NCBI GenBank assembly: GCA_020641055.1 | Contig: CP067345.1 | Span: 3,341,317-3,405,316, forward strand | Direction: 5' to 3' | DNA from: Clostridioides sp. ES-S-0010-02 | GTDB taxonomy: Bacteria; Bacillota; Clostridia; Peptostreptococcales; Peptostreptococcaceae | DNA length: 64,000 bases | Part shown: positions 36,696 through 47,137 of the stretch, in pieces | How positions within the stretch are numbered: position 1 is the first letter of the stretch | Layout of the letters: each line of letters begins with the position of its first letter | Position numbers and translations under genes: made by a program | The notes under the pieces: model-generated | What the model saw: only the letters and a program-made list of their open reading frames with translations | Told to the model about the DNA's origin: nothing | The model's database searches: none

Positions 36696-37187
36696 TTACC
36701 CCCTGTTTACCTTTATTGAGTTAATTAAACCTTCATTTGTTATGATATTTTGCATAAACTCAGGAAATGGTTCAGCCTTATATTTTGTTCCTTTTGTTAT
36801 GTTTTTTATTACACCTGTTGAAAAATCCACTTCTATAGTATCACCTTCTTCTATGCTATTAGCTGCTTCCTCACATTCAAGTATTGGAAGCCCTATATTT
36901 ATAGAATTTCTAAAAAATATTCTAGCAAAAGTTGATGCAATTACACAGGATACTCCACTTTCTTTTATTACGATTGGAGCATGTTCTCTTGACGAACCAC
37001 ATCCAAAATTTTTAGTTGCAACTATAATATCTCCTGCCTTTACTTTAGATACAAACTTATCATCAATATCTTCCATACAGTGTGTTGAGAGTTCCTTATA
37101 ATCAGCTATATTTAAATATCTAGCTGGTATTATTACATCTGTATCTATATTATCACCAAATTTAAAAACTCTTCCATTAGCAATCAT
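36696..37187 (-). CDS. leuD: 3-isopropylmalate dehydratase small subunit
   Basis: This is the 163-residue swivel subunit, with [12 protein letters not shown] and the substrate loop [10 protein letters not shown]. Its short form is typical of clostridial and archaeal-type LeuD. It pairs with LeuC to isomerise 2- to 3-isopropylmalate and begins 14 bp after leuC. Confidence 0.97.
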   Translation of the reverse strand: MIANGRVFKFGDNIDTDVIIPARYLNIADYKELSTHCMEDIDDKFVSKVKAGDIIVATKNFGCGSSREHAPIVIKESGVSCVIASTFARIFFRNSINIGLPILECEEAANSIEEGDTIEVDFSTGVIKNITKGTKYKAEPFPEFMQNIITNEGLINSIKVNRG

Positions 37188-37201
37188 AAACTTTACCTCC
37201 C

Positions 37202-38479
37202 TTAAATTATTTCTGATGGTTTTGATATTTTTCCAGTTATAGCTGATGCTGCTGCTACAGCTGGACTGGCAAGATAGACTTCTGAATCAACATGACCCAT
37301 TCTTCCTACAAAGTTCCTATTTGTTGTTGAAACTGACCTTTCTCCTGCTGCAAGTATCCCCATATGACCTCCAAGACATGGTCCACATGTTGGTGTAGAA
37401 ACAGCTGCTCCTGCTTCTATAAAGATAGTAATATATCCTTTTTCTATTGCTTCAAGATACACTTTTTGAGTTCCAGGAAATATCATCACTCTAACCCCAT
37501 CTGCAACTTTTTTACCTTTCATGATTTCAGCTGCAACTTCAAGGTCTGATATTCTTCCATTTGTACAAGAGCCTATTACAACTTGGTCTATCTTTATATC
37601 GTTATCAATCTCATCTACTGTTTTAGTATTTTCAGGAAGATGTGGAAAAGCTACTGTTTCTTTTAATGTAGCTAAGTCAATTTCATATACTTCATCATAA
37701 ATTGCATCTTCATCTGCTTCGTATACATTTACAACTTTTTCTGTTGTTGTACACTTATGTGAATTTATATATTCTATAGTTTTATCATCTACTGGAAAAA
37801 TTCCATTTTTAGCCCCTGCTTCTATTGCCATATTACAAATAGTAAATCTATCATCCATAGATAGATTACTTACTCCATCTCCACAAAATTCCATTGATTT
37901 GTAAAGTGCCCCATCAACACCTATCTTCCCTATTATATGAAGTATCACATCTTTTCCAGTTATCCATTTATTTGGCTTATTCTTTAGGACAAATTTTATT
38001 GCACCAGGTACCTTAAACCAACATTTTCCTGTAGCCATGCCAGCTCCCATATCAGTTGAACCTACGCCAGTGGAAAAAGCGCCTAATGCTCCATATGTGC
38101 AAGTATGAGAATCGGCACCTATGACTATATCTCCTGCTGTTACTATACCTTTTTCAGGAAGAAGAACATGTTCTATTCCCATATCCCCTACATCAAAGAA
38201 ATTGACCACTCCTTTGGATTTTGCAAAACTTCTTGTAAACTTACACTGCTCTGCACTCTTTATATCTTTATTAGGTGTAAAATGGTCCAAAACTATTGCC
38301 ACTTTAGATTTATCATAAACATCCTCAATTCCTAACTTTTCAAATTCTCTAATAGCTACTGGTGATGTTATATCATTGCCTAAAACTATATCTAAGTTTG
38401 CTTCAATCAATTGTCCTTTCTTAACCTCATTTAAATTAGCATGTTTCGCTAAGATTTTCTGCGTCATAGTCATCCCCAT
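37202..38479 (-). CDS. leuC: 3-isopropylmalate dehydratase large subunit
   Basis: The 425-residue aconitase-type enzyme has 4Fe-4S ligands in GSCTNG and CGPCLGGH, and the [15 protein letters not shown] motif. I set the start at ATG 38479, 9 nt after AGGAGG; a TTG 18 nt upstream overlaps that site. The start lies 44 bp inside leuA in another frame, so leuA and leuC are translationally coupled with an internal ribosome binding site encoded by leuA's Glu-rich tail. Confidence 0.96.
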   Translation of the reverse strand: MGMTMTQKILAKHANLNEVKKGQLIEANLDIVLGNDITSPVAIREFEKLGIEDVYDKSKVAIVLDHFTPNKDIKSAEQCKFTRSFAKSKGVVNFFDVGDMGIEHVLLPEKGIVTAGDIVIGADSHTCTYGALGAFSTGVGSTDMGAGMATGKCWFKVPGAIKFVLKNKPNKWITGKDVILHIIGKIGVDGALYKSMEFCGDGVSNLSMDDRFTICNMAIEAGAKNGIFPVDDKTIEYINSHKCTTTEKVVNVYEADEDAIYDEVYEIDLATLKETVAFPHLPENTKTVDEIDNDIKIDQVVIGSCTNGRISDLEVAAEIMKGKKVADGVRVMIFPGTQKVYLEAIEKGYITIFIEAGAAVSTPTCGPCLGGHMGILAAGERSVSTTNRNFVGRMGHVDSEVYLASPAVAAASAITGKISKPSEII

Positions 38480-40178
38480 TTTCTGCTTCCTCCTCAATAT
38501 AACTTTTATTTATTGCATTCATAAGAGCATTAATAGCTGCTGTATTTATATTTTCTGATATGCTTACCCCAAAATAAACTTTATCATTATGTTCTATTCC
38601 CACATAGGCCACACCTCTTGAATGTGAACCTTCCTCTAATGCATGTTCCCAATAATATCTAAATTTATAATCTTTCATTCCACATTGTTTTAATGCATTA
38701 TTAAATGAATCTACTGGCCCATTTCCTATTCCAACAATTCTTTGTTCATTACCCATATAAGTTACTCTTGCAGTCATCTCAATCATATTAGTATCATCAG
38801 AATCATCACTTTCATAGTTTATCTCATCCATTGATTTTATCTTATATTTCTTAACTTTATATGGACTCTCAACATCAATATATTCCTTCTTGAATAAGTT
38901 AAATATTGACTCACTGCTAAGTTCCGCTCCTATTCTATCAGATTCCATTTTAACCACATTTCCAAAATCAGCATGCATATTTTTAGGTATCATGAAACCA
39001 TAATCTGTTTCCATTATATAAACAGCTCCACCTTTTCCAGATTGGCTGTTTATTCTAATGATTTCTTTGTATTCTCTTCCTATATCATGAGGGTCTATTG
39101 GTAAATATGGAACTTCCCAACAACCATCATTTCTATTGCTAATTGCTATCATACCTTTTCTAATAGCATCCTGGTGAGAACCTGAAAAGGCACAATGTAC
39201 AAGATTTCCTGCATATGGATGTCTATCATGTACTGTAAGTTTTGTACAGTCTTCATATATTTCTATCATTTTATCAATATTACTAAAGTCTAATTCTGGG
39301 TTTATTCCTTGTGTATAAAGATTAAGACCCACATTTACTATGTCCATATTACCAGTTCTTTCACCATTTCCAAATAATGTACCTTCAAGTCTATCTGCTC
39401 CAGCTAATAATCCAAGTTCACTTGCTGCTGTACAAGTTCCCCTATCATTATGAGTGTGTAAACTCATTATAATAGAATCTCTACAGCTTATATTTTCACA
39501 AAACCATTCTATTTGGTCTGCATATATATTTGGTGTTGCCATTTCTACTGTTGATGGAAGATTTATTATAACTTTCTTTTGTGGCGTTGGTTTCCACACA
39601 TCAATAACTGCCTCACATATCTCAAGTGCATAATCCATTTCTGTACCTGTGAAACTTTCAGGTGAGTATTCAAAAATAAACTCTGTTTCAGGATATTTCT
39701 TTGCTTCTTCATTGAATAATCTTGCTCCCTCAACTGCTATATCTATGATTTCTTGTTTACTCATATTAAAAACCACTTCTCTTTGAAGAACAGATGTAGA
39801 ATTATATAAATGTATTATTGCTTTCTTACATCCTTTTACTGATTCAAATGTTTTTTCTATAAGATGAGCTCTAGATTGTGTAAGTACTTGTATAGTTACA
39901 TCATCTGGAATCATATTTTCATCTATTAGCTTTCTTAAAAATGTATACTCTGTATTTGATGCTGATGGAAAGCCTACTTCTATTTCTTTAAACCCTGTAT
40001 CCAAAAGCATTCGGAACATTCTGACTTTTTCTTCTACATTCATAGGTGTTGGCAGTGATTGATTTCCATCTCTTAAATCGACACTACACCAAACTGGAGC
40101 TTTTGTTATTTCGTTATCTGGCCATTTACGATTTACCATTTTCATTCTATTATATTTTTTATATTTTCCATATTTCAT
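38436..40178 (-). CDS. leuA: 2-isopropylmalate synthase (long type)
   Basis: The 580-residue enzyme condenses acetyl-CoA with 2-oxoisovalerate. It starts with [18 protein letters not shown] (R-D-G-N-Q metal/substrate motif), has LHTHNDRG with metal His residues, and a C-terminal leucine-binding regulatory domain ([20 protein letters not shown]). It is of the longer yeast/actinobacterial-like LeuA type rather than the 500-residue type. GGGGGAA precedes the ATG. Expression is set by the leucine T-box upstream, and enzyme activity probably by leucine. Confidence 0.96.
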   Translation of the reverse strand: MKYGKYKKYNRMKMVNRKWPDNEITKAPVWCSVDLRDGNQSLPTPMNVEEKVRMFRMLLDTGFKEIEVGFPSASNTEYTFLRKLIDENMIPDDVTIQVLTQSRAHLIEKTFESVKGCKKAIIHLYNSTSVLQREVVFNMSKQEIIDIAVEGARLFNEEAKKYPETEFIFEYSPESFTGTEMDYALEICEAVIDVWKPTPQKKVIINLPSTVEMATPNIYADQIEWFCENISCRDSIIMSLHTHNDRGTCTAASELGLLAGADRLEGTLFGNGERTGNMDIVNVGLNLYTQGINPELDFSNIDKMIEIYEDCTKLTVHDRHPYAGNLVHCAFSGSHQDAIRKGMIAISNRNDGCWEVPYLPIDPHDIGREYKEIIRINSQSGKGGAVYIMETDYGFMIPKNMHADFGNVVKMESDRIGAELSSESIFNLFKKEYIDVESPYKVKKYKIKSMDEINYESDDSDDTNMIEMTARVTYMGNEQRIVGIGNGPVDSFNNALKQCGMKDYKFRYYWEHALEEGSHSRGVAYVGIEHNDKVYFGVSISENINTAAINALMNAINKSYIEEEAENGDDYDAENLSETC

Positions 40179-40283
40179 GTTATTTTCCCCCTTTTCTGTT
40201 TTTTGTATTCAGTATACCTTATATCGACGCAATTCTACCCCTTTTCAATTCATAAGTACAAATGTTAGATTTATCATTAGAAT

Positions 40284-40560
40284 AAAAATAACCCCATCTC
40301 TAGTAAAACTAGAGACGAGGTTTTGCTCGCGGTACCACTCTATTTAGCTTTTTAAAAAGCTCCCTTAGTAATAGCTACTACTAATTATTATAATAGCTAT
40401 TTTTCCTATAACGTGGAAATACGGTTATCCTAAGTTACACAACTCAGGAAACAGCTCCTAGACAAGTTCAGAATTATCAACTGCTAAATCACACCATACT
40501 TTAGCTCTCTGGAAGTTTCATGATTCTTACTACTTCTATTCATCGCTTTTAAAATCATTT
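40284..40560 (-). ncRNA. Leucine T-box leader
   Basis: On the minus strand the leader has stem I with GATGAATAGAAGTAGTAA and AGAGAGC elements, then the conserved T-box TGGTACCGCG (40328-40337), which pairs with the tRNA acceptor end, and a terminator hairpin (40289-40324) followed by T5. In the specifier loop GAACTTGTC gives CTT (40464-40466), a leucine codon, matching leuA downstream. Uncharged tRNA-Leu should favour the antiterminator and read-through into leuACDB. Confidence 0.93.
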
Positions 40561-40590
40561 AAATTTTCTAAATATTTTGATTTAATAGTT

Positions 40591-40619
40591 ATTATATACA
40601 CATTAAAATGTATTGTCAA
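40591..40619 (-). promoter_or_regulatory. leu operon promoter
   Basis: TTGACA (40614-40619) and TATAAT (40591-40596) on the minus strand are separated by exactly 17 bp, a full sigma-A consensus, just before the T-box leader. Confidence 0.93.
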
Positions 40620-40708
40620 CATAAAAAAATAATTATCTGTATTTTTTTATTATTTATTTTTGTCAGATAATATTCTAAATCATGCTAACTATTGAAAATA
40701 GTATGATA

Positions 40709-41155
40709 TTACCCCTTAAATTTTTTTATCTTTTCATCTATTGTACTCAATAATTTTTTTTCATCTTCCAAACTCAATGCATTTAATCTAATTTTGTAAT
40801 TAAAATTATCAGCACATATATTTAATATATTTTTTGTTACTTCTGTTTTTTCTATTACTTTATAGTTAAATTTTTGATTTTTTCTAGCTTTTATACTGAA
40901 AATACATTGATTATTTATTGATATTGAATGATTATCAAGAGTAAGATATACTTTTCCCTTATATCTATTTGAAAAATCACGACCTTGCTTAAAAAGAAAA
41001 ACCGCTGTTATTATACATAAAAGATATAAAAATGTTGTTGAGTATATAAAAATTGTGGCCAAAATTATAAGAGCTAAAACCATATTTATAACCATTCCCT
41101 TTTTGAAATAACCATTGTCATAATAATTCATGTAGATAAACTTATTTTTACTCAA
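40709..41155 (-). CDS. Hypothetical membrane protein with PH-like tail
   Basis: The 148-residue protein starts at TTG after AGGAGTGAG. It has two adjacent TM helices (about 22-40 and 42-58) followed by a beta-rich cytoplasmic part (KVYLTLDNHSISINNQCIFSI) and a basic helical C-terminus, a layout seen in bacterial PH-domain or YcxB-like membrane proteins. It begins 20 bp after the PHP phosphoesterase gene and is likely co-transcribed with it. Function unknown. Confidence 0.75.
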   Translation of the reverse strand: MSKNKFIYMNYYDNGYFKKGMVINMVLALIILATIFIYSTTFLYLLCIITAVFLFKQGRDFSNRYKGKVYLTLDNHSISINNQCIFSIKARKNQKFNYKVIEKTEVTKNILNICADNFNYKIRLNALSLEDEKKLLSTIDEKIKKFKG

Positions 41156-41175
41156 ATTTTCTCACTCCTAAAATT

Positions 41176-41895
41176 CTAAAAATTTATATTAAAAAACTCT
41201 ACAATTTCATCTTCATGATAATTTATTACTAGTTCTTCTGGAAAATCCACTGATTTTAAAACTTTCTCTGCACTTTCAAATTCACCTATAGAGTAACATA
41301 TATGCGAATCTGTACCAAGAATAACTCTTACACCATATTGTTTACATAATAGTAACATTTCACTTGCATTTTCCCAAGTTCCAGTTCTATGAGAATTTGA
41401 ACTTAATGAAGAGTTATTTATTTCTAAAAGAATATTTTTATCCTTTGCTTTTTTTACTATAGACTCATAATCTAAAGGATATCTACTATCATCTGGATGC
41501 CCAATTATCTTTACTCTAGGTTTATCCATCACTTTTAAAATAGCATTTGTATTTTCTTCTTTTGTACCTGAAGCTATACAAGGTCTATGCAAACTTGCAA
41601 TTATATAATCTAAATGTTGTAGCATGTCTTCTGGAACATCTAAGTTTCCATCATAATCCATGATATTTCCTTCTATACCTCTAAGAATTTTTAAATCTTG
41701 TATTTGGCGTGGAAGTAGATGTAAATTATAGAAGTAAAATGGATGTGGTCCTCCTGGCATATTAGGACCATGGTCTGATATGCCTAAATATTTTATATTT
41801 TTTTGAATTGCTTCTTCAACATTTTCTTTAAAAGTACTATGTGCATGTCCACTTATTAAAGTATGACAATGTACATCTATAATAGCTTTTTTCAT
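41176..41895 (-). CDS. PHP-domain phosphoesterase
   Basis: The 239-residue protein has the four PHP metal motifs: DVHCHTLISGH, GISDHGPNMPG, the Glu/His of LRGIEGN and IASLHRP, and GHPDDSRYP with GTDSH near the end. It resembles the YcdX/histidinol-phosphatase-like group, acting on small phosphate esters. The ATG follows TTAGGAGGA. The gene precedes the PH-like membrane protein. Substrate unknown. Confidence 0.9.
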   Translation of the reverse strand: MKKAIIDVHCHTLISGHAHSTFKENVEEAIQKNIKYLGISDHGPNMPGGPHPFYFYNLHLLPRQIQDLKILRGIEGNIMDYDGNLDVPEDMLQHLDYIIASLHRPCIASGTKEENTNAILKVMDKPRVKIIGHPDDSRYPLDYESIVKKAKDKNILLEINNSSLSSNSHRTGTWENASEMLLLCKQYGVRVILGTDSHICYSIGEFESAEKVLKSVDFPEELVINYHEDEIVEFFNINF

Positions 41896-41941
41896 TAATT
41901 TTCCTCCTAATACTGTATATAAATTTTTATAGATAGTTGAA

Positions 41942-41998
41942 GGGCTATTTTAAAACTAAAGCTGTCAAAATAGACAGAGTAATGTTTTAAAACAGCCC
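41942..41998. repeat. Palindromic repeat element A, acting as terminator
   Basis: Outer inverted arms GGGCTATTTTAAAAC (41942-41956) and GTTTTAAAACAGCCC (41984-41998) enclose an inner hairpin CTGTC/GACAG (41962-41977). The same outer end sequence and a related inner hairpin recur at 55478-55575. It sits right after the S1-protein gene, with poly-A/C flanks consistent with a terminator. Confidence 0.6.
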
Positions 41999-42013
41999 CC
42001 CTTTTTGATTATT

Positions 42014-43279
42014 TTATATTTCTAAGTCTTTAAATTTATCTTTAAATAATTCTCCAATACTTCCTAGAGATTCTTCTACTTCTAAAAACTCTGTTATATC
42101 CTCTTCTGGCTCTCTAGTTGCTTCTTTTATCGAAACTAACATTCTCTTAGTTTTTGGTTTAAAATCAAGAATTTTAACTTTAATTTCGTCTCCAATATTA
42201 ACAACATTAGTAACTTTAGCTACTCTAGTATCACTCAATTCAGAAATTGGTAAATAAGCATCTACACCTTCTTCGATTTGAACAAAAGCTCCCTTTTCTA
42301 TAATTCTAAGAACTTTAGCATTAACAACATCATCAACTTGTAATTCTTTTGCTATTAAATCCCATGGGTCATTGTTTATATCTTTTAATGCTAGTGCAAT
42401 TTTTTTAGTTTCTTGATTTACATCTAATACATAAACTTCCACTTCTTGACCTTCAGAGACAACATCTTCCACACTTTCAACTCTTGTCCAAGATAGGTTA
42501 TTTATATGTGCTAATCCTTCAATTCCACCAATATCTATGAATGCACCATAAGACATTATCTTTGTTACTTTACCATCTCTTTTCTGACCAACTTCAAGGG
42601 AATTAAACAATTCTTCTTTAGCTAATTTAATACGAGCTTTTTCTTCTTCTCTTTCATGTTTTATTCTAGCTCTTTCGGCTTCCTTTTCTGCCTTAATTTG
42701 AACTCTTCTTTCTTCTCTCTCTTTATTTATACGTTCTTGTAATACGTCTCTATGAGATGCTACAAATCTATTTTTTCTAGCATCCATTTCTTTTATATAT
42801 ACTTCTAAGTTACGACCAACAAATTTAGACGTATCTGTAATAAACTTTGTGTCAAGCTGAGAAATTGGTATAAAAAATGTATATGTATTGTAATTAGCAA
42901 ATACACCTTTTTCTATATTTTTTTCAACGTTTACAGTTATTATTCTATGTTCATCATAAGCTTTGTGTAAATCAGCAAAATCATTTTTTCTATCTAATTG
43001 TAACTTAGATAAAGTTATTGTTCCATCTTTTTGAGATACTTTTGTTATTATAGCAGTTATTTCATCATTTATATGATATAACTCTTCTATAGATTGATTT
43101 TTTTCTATGTTTAATTCACTTATAGGTATTATTCCATCAAACCCATAACCTAATTCTAGTTGTACTTCATCATTTCTCACTGCAGTTATTTTTCCAGTTA
43201 TCAATTCCCCAACTTTCACTTTGCTGAACACTTGCTCTTGTTGCTCAAGTAGCTCTTGCATTGTTAAATCATTTTCCAT
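42014..43279 (-). CDS. Ribosomal protein S1-like protein, four S1 domains
   Basis: The 421-residue protein has four S1 OB repeats (about 20-90, 103-170, 232-300, 318-388). Clear signatures are GYGFDGIIPISEL, SYGAFIDIGGIEGLAHI and EKGAFVQIEEGVDAYLPIS. Between repeats two and three lies a highly charged coiled coil of about 45 residues (REERRVQIKAEKEAERARI). This is the Firmicute S1-like (YpfD/RpsA-like) class, likely an RNA- or ribosome-associated protein. GAAAGGATG precedes the ATG. It is a single-gene unit. Confidence 0.9.
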   Translation of the reverse strand: MENDLTMQELLEQQEQVFSKVKVGELITGKITAVRNDEVQLELGYGFDGIIPISELNIEKNQSIEELYHINDEITAIITKVSQKDGTITLSKLQLDRKNDFADLHKAYDEHRIITVNVEKNIEKGVFANYNTYTFFIPISQLDTKFITDTSKFVGRNLEVYIKEMDARKNRFVASHRDVLQERINKEREERRVQIKAEKEAERARIKHEREEEKARIKLAKEELFNSLEVGQKRDGKVTKIMSYGAFIDIGGIEGLAHINNLSWTRVESVEDVVSEGQEVEVYVLDVNQETKKIALALKDINNDPWDLIAKELQVDDVVNAKVLRIIEKGAFVQIEEGVDAYLPISELSDTRVAKVTNVVNIGDEIKVKILDFKPKTKRMLVSIKEATREPEEDITEFLEVEESLGSIGELFKDKFKDLEI

Positions 43280-43491
43280 TATATAAACATCCTTTCCTCT
43301 TATTGATTATCATATCTGTAAATATTATACCATTAATATTGCAAATACTTACATTTTTCTTACTATAATTTTAAATTTTAATTCTAGTTTGTATCTTTGT
43401 AAATTATAAAAAATATCTTCTTAAATTAAAATACAAATTTTAATTTTTAACTAATAATATATGCTCCTAAAAACTTTCTACTATTTATATT

Positions 43492-44859
43492 TTACTCCTC
43501 TATTACTTTAGGTTTTGATAGAGAACATTTATAAAACACAAAGAAACAAATTGCTGTAATAGTGGCTGCTGTTATATCTGCAATTGGCTCTGCTAAAAGT
43601 ACAGCAAAAAGTTTTTCATCAAAAAACATTGGAAGTATAAATATTAAAGGTATCAAAAGTACAACTTTTCTAAGAAGAGCTAAAATTAAAGATATTTTTG
43701 CTTTTCCAAGCGCTAAAAATGTCTGCTGGCAAGCTAATTGTATTCCAAACATAAAAGAGCCAGCAAAATATATTTTTATACTCCAACTAGTCATACTAAG
43801 TAATTGTGGGTTTTTGTTAAATATACTTACAAAGAACGTAGGGAATATCATAAGTAAAATCCACAAAATTGCAGAGTATGTAAAACATGACAATAAACAT
43901 AACTTAAAAGTCTTTTTTACTCTGTCAATCTGTCCTGAACCATAATTGTAACTTATTATTGGTTGTGCCCCTTGTGTAAATCCCATGTTAGGAAGCATAA
44001 GAATTTGCATTATACTACTCATTATTGCCATTGAACCTACTGCTAAATCTCCTCCATACATCTGTAATTTGCTATTTAGGGCTATAAGCACTAAACTTTC
44101 TGTAGATTGCATTATAAATGGAGAAATTCCCAGACCTAATACTGGCAAAATAATACTTGCTTTAGGCATCATGTATTTCTTTTTTATCTTAAGTATACTT
44201 TTCTTTCCAAATAGAAATACCAATACCCAAATAGCAGAAACTCCTTGTGCAATTATAGTGGCTAATGCAGCTCCTTTTACCCCCATACCAAATCCAAATA
44301 TAAAAATTGGGTCTAGTATTATGTTTATCAAAGCTCCTATAGCAACCGTAATCATACCAGTTGTCGCAAATCCTTGAGTATTTATAAAGGTATTCATACC
44401 TAGTGAAATTTGAACAAATACTGTCCCTATTAAATAAATATTCAAATAATCCATTGAATATCCAATTGTAGATTCGCTTGCTCCAAATAGCCAAAGTAAG
44501 GGTTCTTTTCCAATCTGAAAACCTATAGTCAATAGTATCGCCAAAATAACTAATACAGAAAAACTATTACTCATTATTTTCTCTGCCCCATCATTATCTT
44601 GTTCCCCCATTTTTATAGCAGCTAAAGGTCCTCCCCCCATACCAATTAAATAACTACATGAAGTTATTATAATTATTATAGGAAATGCTACTCCAACACC
44701 TGCCATAGCAACTTCGCCACTTTCCATTCTACCAATAAAGATTCTATCTACTATGTTGTACAAAACATTCACAATTTGTGCAATAATAGCTGGTGTAGCC
44801 AATTTAAAAAGCAATTTGCCTACATTCTCACGACCTAAATCAGTATTTGAATTTTCCAT
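43492..44859 (-). CDS. MATE-family efflux transporter
   Basis: The 455-residue protein has about twelve TM helices in two MatE halves. The N-terminal motif ATPAIIAQIVNVLYNIVDRIFIG and the second-half GFTQGAQPIISYNYGSG are typical of the DinF/MepA-like NorM branch. It would export cationic drugs by Na+ or H+ antiport. AGGAGG lies 7 nt before the ATG. No regulator is adjacent. Confidence 0.95.
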   Translation of the reverse strand: MENSNTDLGRENVGKLLFKLATPAIIAQIVNVLYNIVDRIFIGRMESGEVAMAGVGVAFPIIIIITSCSYLIGMGGGPLAAIKMGEQDNDGAEKIMSNSFSVLVILAILLTIGFQIGKEPLLWLFGASESTIGYSMDYLNIYLIGTVFVQISLGMNTFINTQGFATTGMITVAIGALINIILDPIFIFGFGMGVKGAALATIIAQGVSAIWVLVFLFGKKSILKIKKKYMMPKASIILPVLGLGISPFIMQSTESLVLIALNSKLQMYGGDLAVGSMAIMSSIMQILMLPNMGFTQGAQPIISYNYGSGQIDRVKKTFKLCLLSCFTYSAILWILLMIFPTFFVSIFNKNPQLLSMTSWSIKIYFAGSFMFGIQLACQQTFLALGKAKISLILALLRKVVLLIPLIFILPMFFDEKLFAVLLAEPIADITAATITAICFFVFYKCSLSKPKVIEE

Positions 44860-45068
44860 CTTAAAACCTCCTTAATAATTTAATGTTTAAATCTATTACT
44901 ATTAAAAATACATTTTATATAAAAACTTTATTTTATTGATAGGCAAGTTTAAATTAATTTCCTCATAAATACTACTATACTATATTTCTTTTATGATAGT
45001 AAACATTTTAAGACCAAATGAATTTAAATATTTTGTCTAAATAAAAAATATTTTTCACATATTTTCAT

Positions 45069-45101
45069 AAAAAAACTATCCAATAGTATATTTGGATAGT
45101 T
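45069..45101 (-). terminator. Terminator of the prenyl-phosphate operon
   Basis: AAAACTATCCAA and TTTGGATAGTTTT arms with a short loop end the four-gene operon directly after its last stop codon; T-rich on the minus strand. Confidence 0.8.
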
Positions 45102-45539
45102 TTATATTATATGTAGAGAAAGGGCTGACACTATGACTCCAGACAATAAATTTCCTAAAAATACTCCTATAAAAGCATCTTTTATTCTCATTTTTAGTAT
45201 TGAGGCTATCGCAGACGCAGTCCATGTTCCTGTTGTTGGAAGTGGTATGCCTACAAATAGTATTATACCTATTATTGAAACGCTTTTTAATTTCTTCATT
45301 CTTGAATTTATTTTTTTATCAATTGTGTTAGCAAGTCCCTTAAATAACTTTTTACCTTTCAAAAATTGCAATATATGTCTAAATGTCAATATCAAAGGAA
45401 TTGATACTAATGTAGAACCAATCACACTAAATACATAAACCCATATAGGATTTAAGCCCATTGCAATACCTATAGGAATGGCTCCTCTTAACTCTGTTAC
45501 AGGAACCATAGACAAAATTAATATGTGCAAATATCCCAA
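45102..45539 (-). CDS. Small multidrug export-like membrane protein
   Basis: The 145-residue protein has three to four TM helices and the PF06695 signature PVTELRGAIPIGIAMGLNP. It starts at TTG after AGGAGGGG. It is last in the tight operon, 31 bp after the HAD phosphatase gene. The name small multidrug export is historical and weakly supported; the fold is distantly like DedA/SNARE-associated proteins, now known as lipid flippases. In this setting a role in moving a prenyl-linked precursor is conceivable (inference). Confidence 0.88.
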   Translation of the reverse strand: MGYLHILILSMVPVTELRGAIPIGIAMGLNPIWVYVFSVIGSTLVSIPLILTFRHILQFLKGKKLFKGLANTIDKKINSRMKKLKSVSIIGIILFVGIPLPTTGTWTASAIASILKMRIKDAFIGVFLGNLLSGVIVSALSLHII

Positions 45540-45570
45540 ACTATCCCCTCCTATTCTAAGTGATATAAAG

Positions 45571-46200
45571 CTATGAATTTATTTGTTCTATAACCTCACC
45601 ATTTTTCTTATTAACCAAAAATGCATTTTTAGCTAAGGAAAGCATAGGTAAATCACTTTTAGAGTCTGAATATGCATATGAATTTTCATAATCAATCTCA
45701 ATTCCAAGTTTATCTAATACAGTATTTATTCTCTGTATTTTTTCAACTCCCTTGCAGTTTTCGCCAATGAATTGGTTTTTGTATCTTGAATTTTCACAAA
45801 ATAGCTCAGTGCCTATAACCTCATCTGCGAAATCATAATACTTAAAGTACTTCATATATGCATATGGAGATGCAGTTATCATAATTACAACATTATGCTC
45901 TTCTTTGTTTTTATAAATTACTTTTTTTATAGACTCATTAATTTTTTTCATTATACAACTATCAAAAAAATCTTTTAACTCGTCTTCGCTAAAATCTACT
46001 ATTGGATAAAAGATTGCCTCTTTTGCTTTTTTCAAAGGTACTATTTTAACCAAATACATCATTAGAGTAAAAATTATGTATGGCAATTTTATAATAGTCT
46101 TAAGTGTTTTATTTTTTAAAGAATAAATAAAAAAGTCTACCATACTATCAGTATTTATAACAGTATAATCTATATCGAGCAATAATACACTTTTTTTCAT
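45571..46200 (-). CDS. HAD-IB family phosphatase
   Basis: The 209-residue protein has HAD motif I LLDIDYT (D9, D11, T13), motif II in MITASPYA, a Lys region near KNQFIGENCKGVEKI, and motif III YSDSKSDLPML, so it should be an active phosphomonoesterase of the SerB/PGP-C-like class. A hydrophobic cap segment (IIKLPYIIFTLMMYLV) suggests a membrane-associated substrate. Lying 21 bp after the DPPR-synthase-like gene, it is a good candidate to remove the 5-phosphate from polyprenyl-phosphoryl-ribose-5-phosphate. SerB activity is a less likely alternative. Confidence 0.85.
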   Translation of the reverse strand: MKKSVLLLDIDYTVINTDSMVDFFIYSLKNKTLKTIIKLPYIIFTLMMYLVKIVPLKKAKEAIFYPIVDFSEDELKDFFDSCIMKKINESIKKVIYKNKEEHNVVIMITASPYAYMKYFKYYDFADEVIGTELFCENSRYKNQFIGENCKGVEKIQRINTVLDKLGIEIDYENSYAYSDSKSDLPMLSLAKNAFLVNKKNGEVIEQINS

Positions 46201-46221
46201 AAGTATTTTCCCATCCTATCA

Positions 46222-47109
46222 CTAAAAAATTAATATTATTAAACATGTAATTACCCATAAGATTACGTTTATTTTTAAAGCATTATCTTTTAGTATAATG
46301 TCAGTAGGATTTCCTTCATTTGTTTTGTTAATTATATAATTATATCTAAGTACACCATAAACTACAAATATTGTTGTAAATATCATATCTGGTTTTTCTG
46401 GATTACTTGTAGAATATAATGCATAGCATACAATTGTAGAACTTAGTATAACTATCATCATTTGATTTAAATTTTCTATATCATAATCTTCTAGTATTTT
46501 TCTATGCTCAACTGCATTATCTTTTAAAATTATGATTTCTTTTTTGCGCTTTCCAAGAGCTAAATACAGAGATAAAAAAAATGTACATAATATTATCCAG
46601 TTTGATAATCTAACATCTATAGCTACACATCCTGCATAAACTCTAAGTATAAAACCAAGAGATATAGAAAACACATCTAATAGAATTATATTCTTTAACT
46701 TAAGAGAATATAATATATTATTTATCAAATATAAAATGAGAATTATAGTTAATTTAAAATTAATAACCGTTGACAAGCAAATTGAAATTAAAGCTAAAAC
46801 AACAAATAATATATTCGCACTTCTTTTACTTATTCTTCCACTTGCTACTGGTCTATTACGTTTTTTAGGATGTCTTTTATCTTTATCCATATCTATAGCA
46901 TCATTTAATGCATATGCTGATGATGATATCAAACAAAAACACACAAAAGCTATAAATGTATTTAACAATAGACTTATATTTAGTATATTGTTTGAAAATA
47001 TTATAGCAGCAAATATAAATAAATTCTTTATATACTGCTTTATTCTCATTAATCTTATATAATCTGAAATTTTAGTAAGAAGATTAATTATTGTATTTGT
47101 CTGTTTCAT
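46222..47109 (-). CDS. UbiA-type prenyltransferase, DPPR-synthase-like
   Basis: The 295-residue protein has eight to nine TM helices. Motif one is NDAIDMDKDKRHPKKRNRP (N69, D70, D73, D77: NDxxDxxxD), and the second region LDVFSISLGFILRVYAG plus YLALGKRKKE are features of the 5-phosphoribosyl-1-diphosphate:polyprenyl-phosphate transferase branch (Rv3806c-like). It would transfer phosphoribose from PRPP to a polyprenyl phosphate. Quinone-type UbiA is unlikely in this anaerobe. It sits between the polytopic protein and HAD phosphatase, with 28 and 21 bp gaps. Confidence 0.88.
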   Translation of the reverse strand: MKQTNTIINLLTKISDYIRLMRIKQYIKNLFIFAAIIFSNNILNISLLLNTFIAFVCFCLISSSAYALNDAIDMDKDKRHPKKRNRPVASGRISKRSANILFVVLALISICLSTVINFKLTIILILYLINNILYSLKLKNIILLDVFSISLGFILRVYAGCVAIDVRLSNWIILCTFFLSLYLALGKRKKEIIILKDNAVEHRKILEDYDIENLNQMMIVILSSTIVCYALYSTSNPEKPDMIFTTIFVVYGVLRYNYIINKTNEGNPTDIILKDNALKINVILWVITCLIILIF

Positions 47110-47137
47110 AAACTTACTACCCTTTCAACATTATTTT

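Noticed and set aside
36667-37101. 144-codon plus-strand open frame over leuD
   Set aside because: Antisense shadow of leuD and leuB; the minus-strand genes have clear families and ribosome binding sites.
44189-44494. 101-codon minus-strand open frame inside the MATE gene
   Set aside because: Alternate-frame shadow within a well-supported transporter.
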